Shown here: one piece after another, positions 62,539 through 64,000 of the stretch
How positions within the stretch are numbered: position 1 is the stretch's first letter
How the letters are laid out: the number at the start of each line of letters is the position of its first letter
Source: Rhynchospora pubera
Taxonomy: Eukaryota > Streptophyta > Magnoliopsida > Poales > Cyperaceae
Assembly: GCA_028095005.1 (NCBI GenBank)
Contig: CM051459.1
Location: 201,415,902-201,479,901, forward strand
DNA length: 64,000 nucleotides
Reading direction: 5' to 3'
The notes under the pieces: generated by a model
What the model was told of the DNA's origin: nothing
Database searches by the model: none
What the model saw: only the letters and a program-made list of their open reading frames with translations
Made by a program: the position numbers and the translations under genes

Positions 62539-63454
62539 CAATCCGAATCCTCTGCGAAGGAGTTTTGTTTTGCAGGGTGCGAAGGTGTTTACCGAGGCCG
62601 TTCGATTCCAGCCAAGGAACCGGATTAGATCGCATAAAAAAATAAAAGACAAAAAAAAATGAAAAAAGCAAAAGCGCTGCCCGCGGACAAAAATCGCTTC
62701 GTCTCCTTCCATTTCCGAATTTTTCCGTTCCTTACTCCTCTTTCGCCTCCCCTTGCCCTGATATGTTCCTCGTCGTCTAGCTAAACCCCTCGCAACTCTC
62801 TCTGCATTCTAGCTACCGCCGCTGTCTCGCGAATTTGTTCACCGCCTTCGTCTCATGAATTCGTTCACCGCCTCCGGAACCATCTCTCCGGCTCAGCACA
62901 TAATGCTTGTGTATATACTACATATATTTATTAAACATAATCACAAAGGTGTTTTTTTTGTGCCAATTGTAATTGCATTACGACAGATTTTATGATAAAT
63001 TAAACTTATCTGACAACTGATCCAACAAGGATCTTCTTGCAATAGCCAGCATCAGAATCACAACTTAGGAACAGAGTATACAATCTCCAAGGCCCTGAGG
63101 CAGGATACTGATCTTATTTTCTTGCATTGTTGTAGTTGGTGTTTTAGTCTAAAGTAATAAATTTGATAAAGACAAGGCAAAATTGTGTTGTCCAATGTTG
63201 TCCGTTTTAATTGTACTGTACTTGTCTAGAGTCTATACTGTCTTGTATCAAGGCAAGGGACGGGAGGGGAAATTCGGAAATGGAAGGAGACAAGGGTTTT
63301 TGTCTGCGGGCAGCGATTTTTCTCTTTTTCAGTTTTTTTTCTTTTAAGCGATGTAGAGTTATTGAATCTGATCCCTTGGATGGAATCGAACGGTCTAGAT
63401 TTTCACCTTCGCACCCTGCAAAACAAAACCACCTTCGCAGAGGATTCGGATTGG
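62539..63454. mobile_element. Non-autonomous Mutator-like element, 9-bp target duplication
   Basis: GTTGACATT lies at 62530-62538 and 63455-63463. The arms of about 210 bp are inverted: CAATCCGAATCCTCTGCGAA at the left, and the complement at the right. Further shared blocks are TTTTGCAGGGTGCGAAGGTG, CCGTTCGATTCCA and CTCCTTCCATTTCCGAATTT. The centre of about 500 bp has no coding capacity. Confidence 0.85.
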
Positions 63455-63463
63455 GTTGACATT

Positions 63464-64000
63464 TATAGCAAAAGTAGTCGCCTTGTAATCTCCGAAGTAA
63501 AATAGGGGCACCAAACCTAGAAACATCCACAGAAAGCACAGATCCTAATCCTGTTTAGCCTAAATTACTAATTAATTACATTGACAAGTTTGAAAAATAT
63601 AATGCAACTTTGTTGTTATTATTGACAAATTCATCCTCAAAATTTCATTTGCATAGAACCGATTCCAACAATTCTATTATTATGGGTGAATTGATCCTCA
63701 AATTTCTGTTTGCAGTGAACCAATATAGTATTCTTCTTGAAGTAAATAGAGTCAATTTACACTTTGTAATTTGTATTTGCACGAGCAATGGTTTCAATAG
63801 CTTGTCTACTCGGTCGTTTTGAAAATAATACCCTTTCTCAGTCAAAGGAAGATGCCCGTAAGGAGTTACTGGATTTTTGGATCCAGTCAAAGGATGATTT
63901 TCAGCACCAATTGAAAGTTTTAGCGTGCCTCAGGTTCTGAATTCCAATTCAACAAACACAAGCACATCGGTAACTCCTGATTTATCTCAGAAAAATCAAG
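63464..64000. other. Intergenic, nothing recognised
   Basis: AT-rich sequence up to the window end. The short open frames here are not supported by any recognised motif. Confidence 0.5.

Overview
The window is nuclear DNA of a flowering plant. It is AT-rich, the genes have GT-AG introns, one gene encodes a plastid-type starch phosphorylase, another carries a plant WRKY domain, and the space between genes is filled with plant transposon classes. A monocot is my guess, but the sequence alone does not settle the species.

Three real protein-coding genes can be supported. (1) At 1-8877 (+) is the plastidic alpha-glucan phosphorylase (PHO1/PHS1, L-type). It lacks only most of exon 1 (transit peptide), and all 14 downstream exons can be delimited with phase-consistent splice sites. 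(2) At 46877-51163 (+) is a group IIc WRKY transcription factor, WRKY57-like, with three exons and 299 aa. (3) At 57735-59318 (-) is UDP-glucose 6-dehydrogenase (UGD), 480 aa after removal of one small coding intron, with a second intron in the 5'UTR. PHO1 and UGD belong to starch and cell-wall sugar metabolism, but nothing suggests the three genes act as a unit.

The 38 kb between PHO1 and WRKY is a nested transposon region. From left to right it holds: a decayed tandem copy of the 3' end of PHO1 (10484-12027); a tRNA-derived SINE with a nested insertion; a non-autonomous CACTA element built of hairpins (13294-15046); a Helitron (15411-28455) carrying a hAT MITE, a Tourist-like MITE and a 9.7 kb Copia-type LTR retrotransposon (18037-27731) whose LTRs are almost identical although its coding region is dead; a second Helitron of the same family (30809-34795) that carries a decayed VAMP72-like SNARE fragment and the 3' end of an RTE-type LINE; a 3.3 kb element with long inverted termini (34798-38069); and a cluster of 340-400 bp hairpin MITEs inserted in (TA)n tracts (38106-40103).

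MITEs also sit in PHO1 intron 1, in WRKY intron 2 and downstream of WRKY. Between WRKY and UGD lies a Mutator-like element (54811-56314, 9-bp target duplication), followed by a Tourist MITE and a SINE. Upstream of UGD is a second Mutator-like element (62539-63454, 9-bp target duplication). No rRNA gene, functional tRNA gene or CRISPR array was found.
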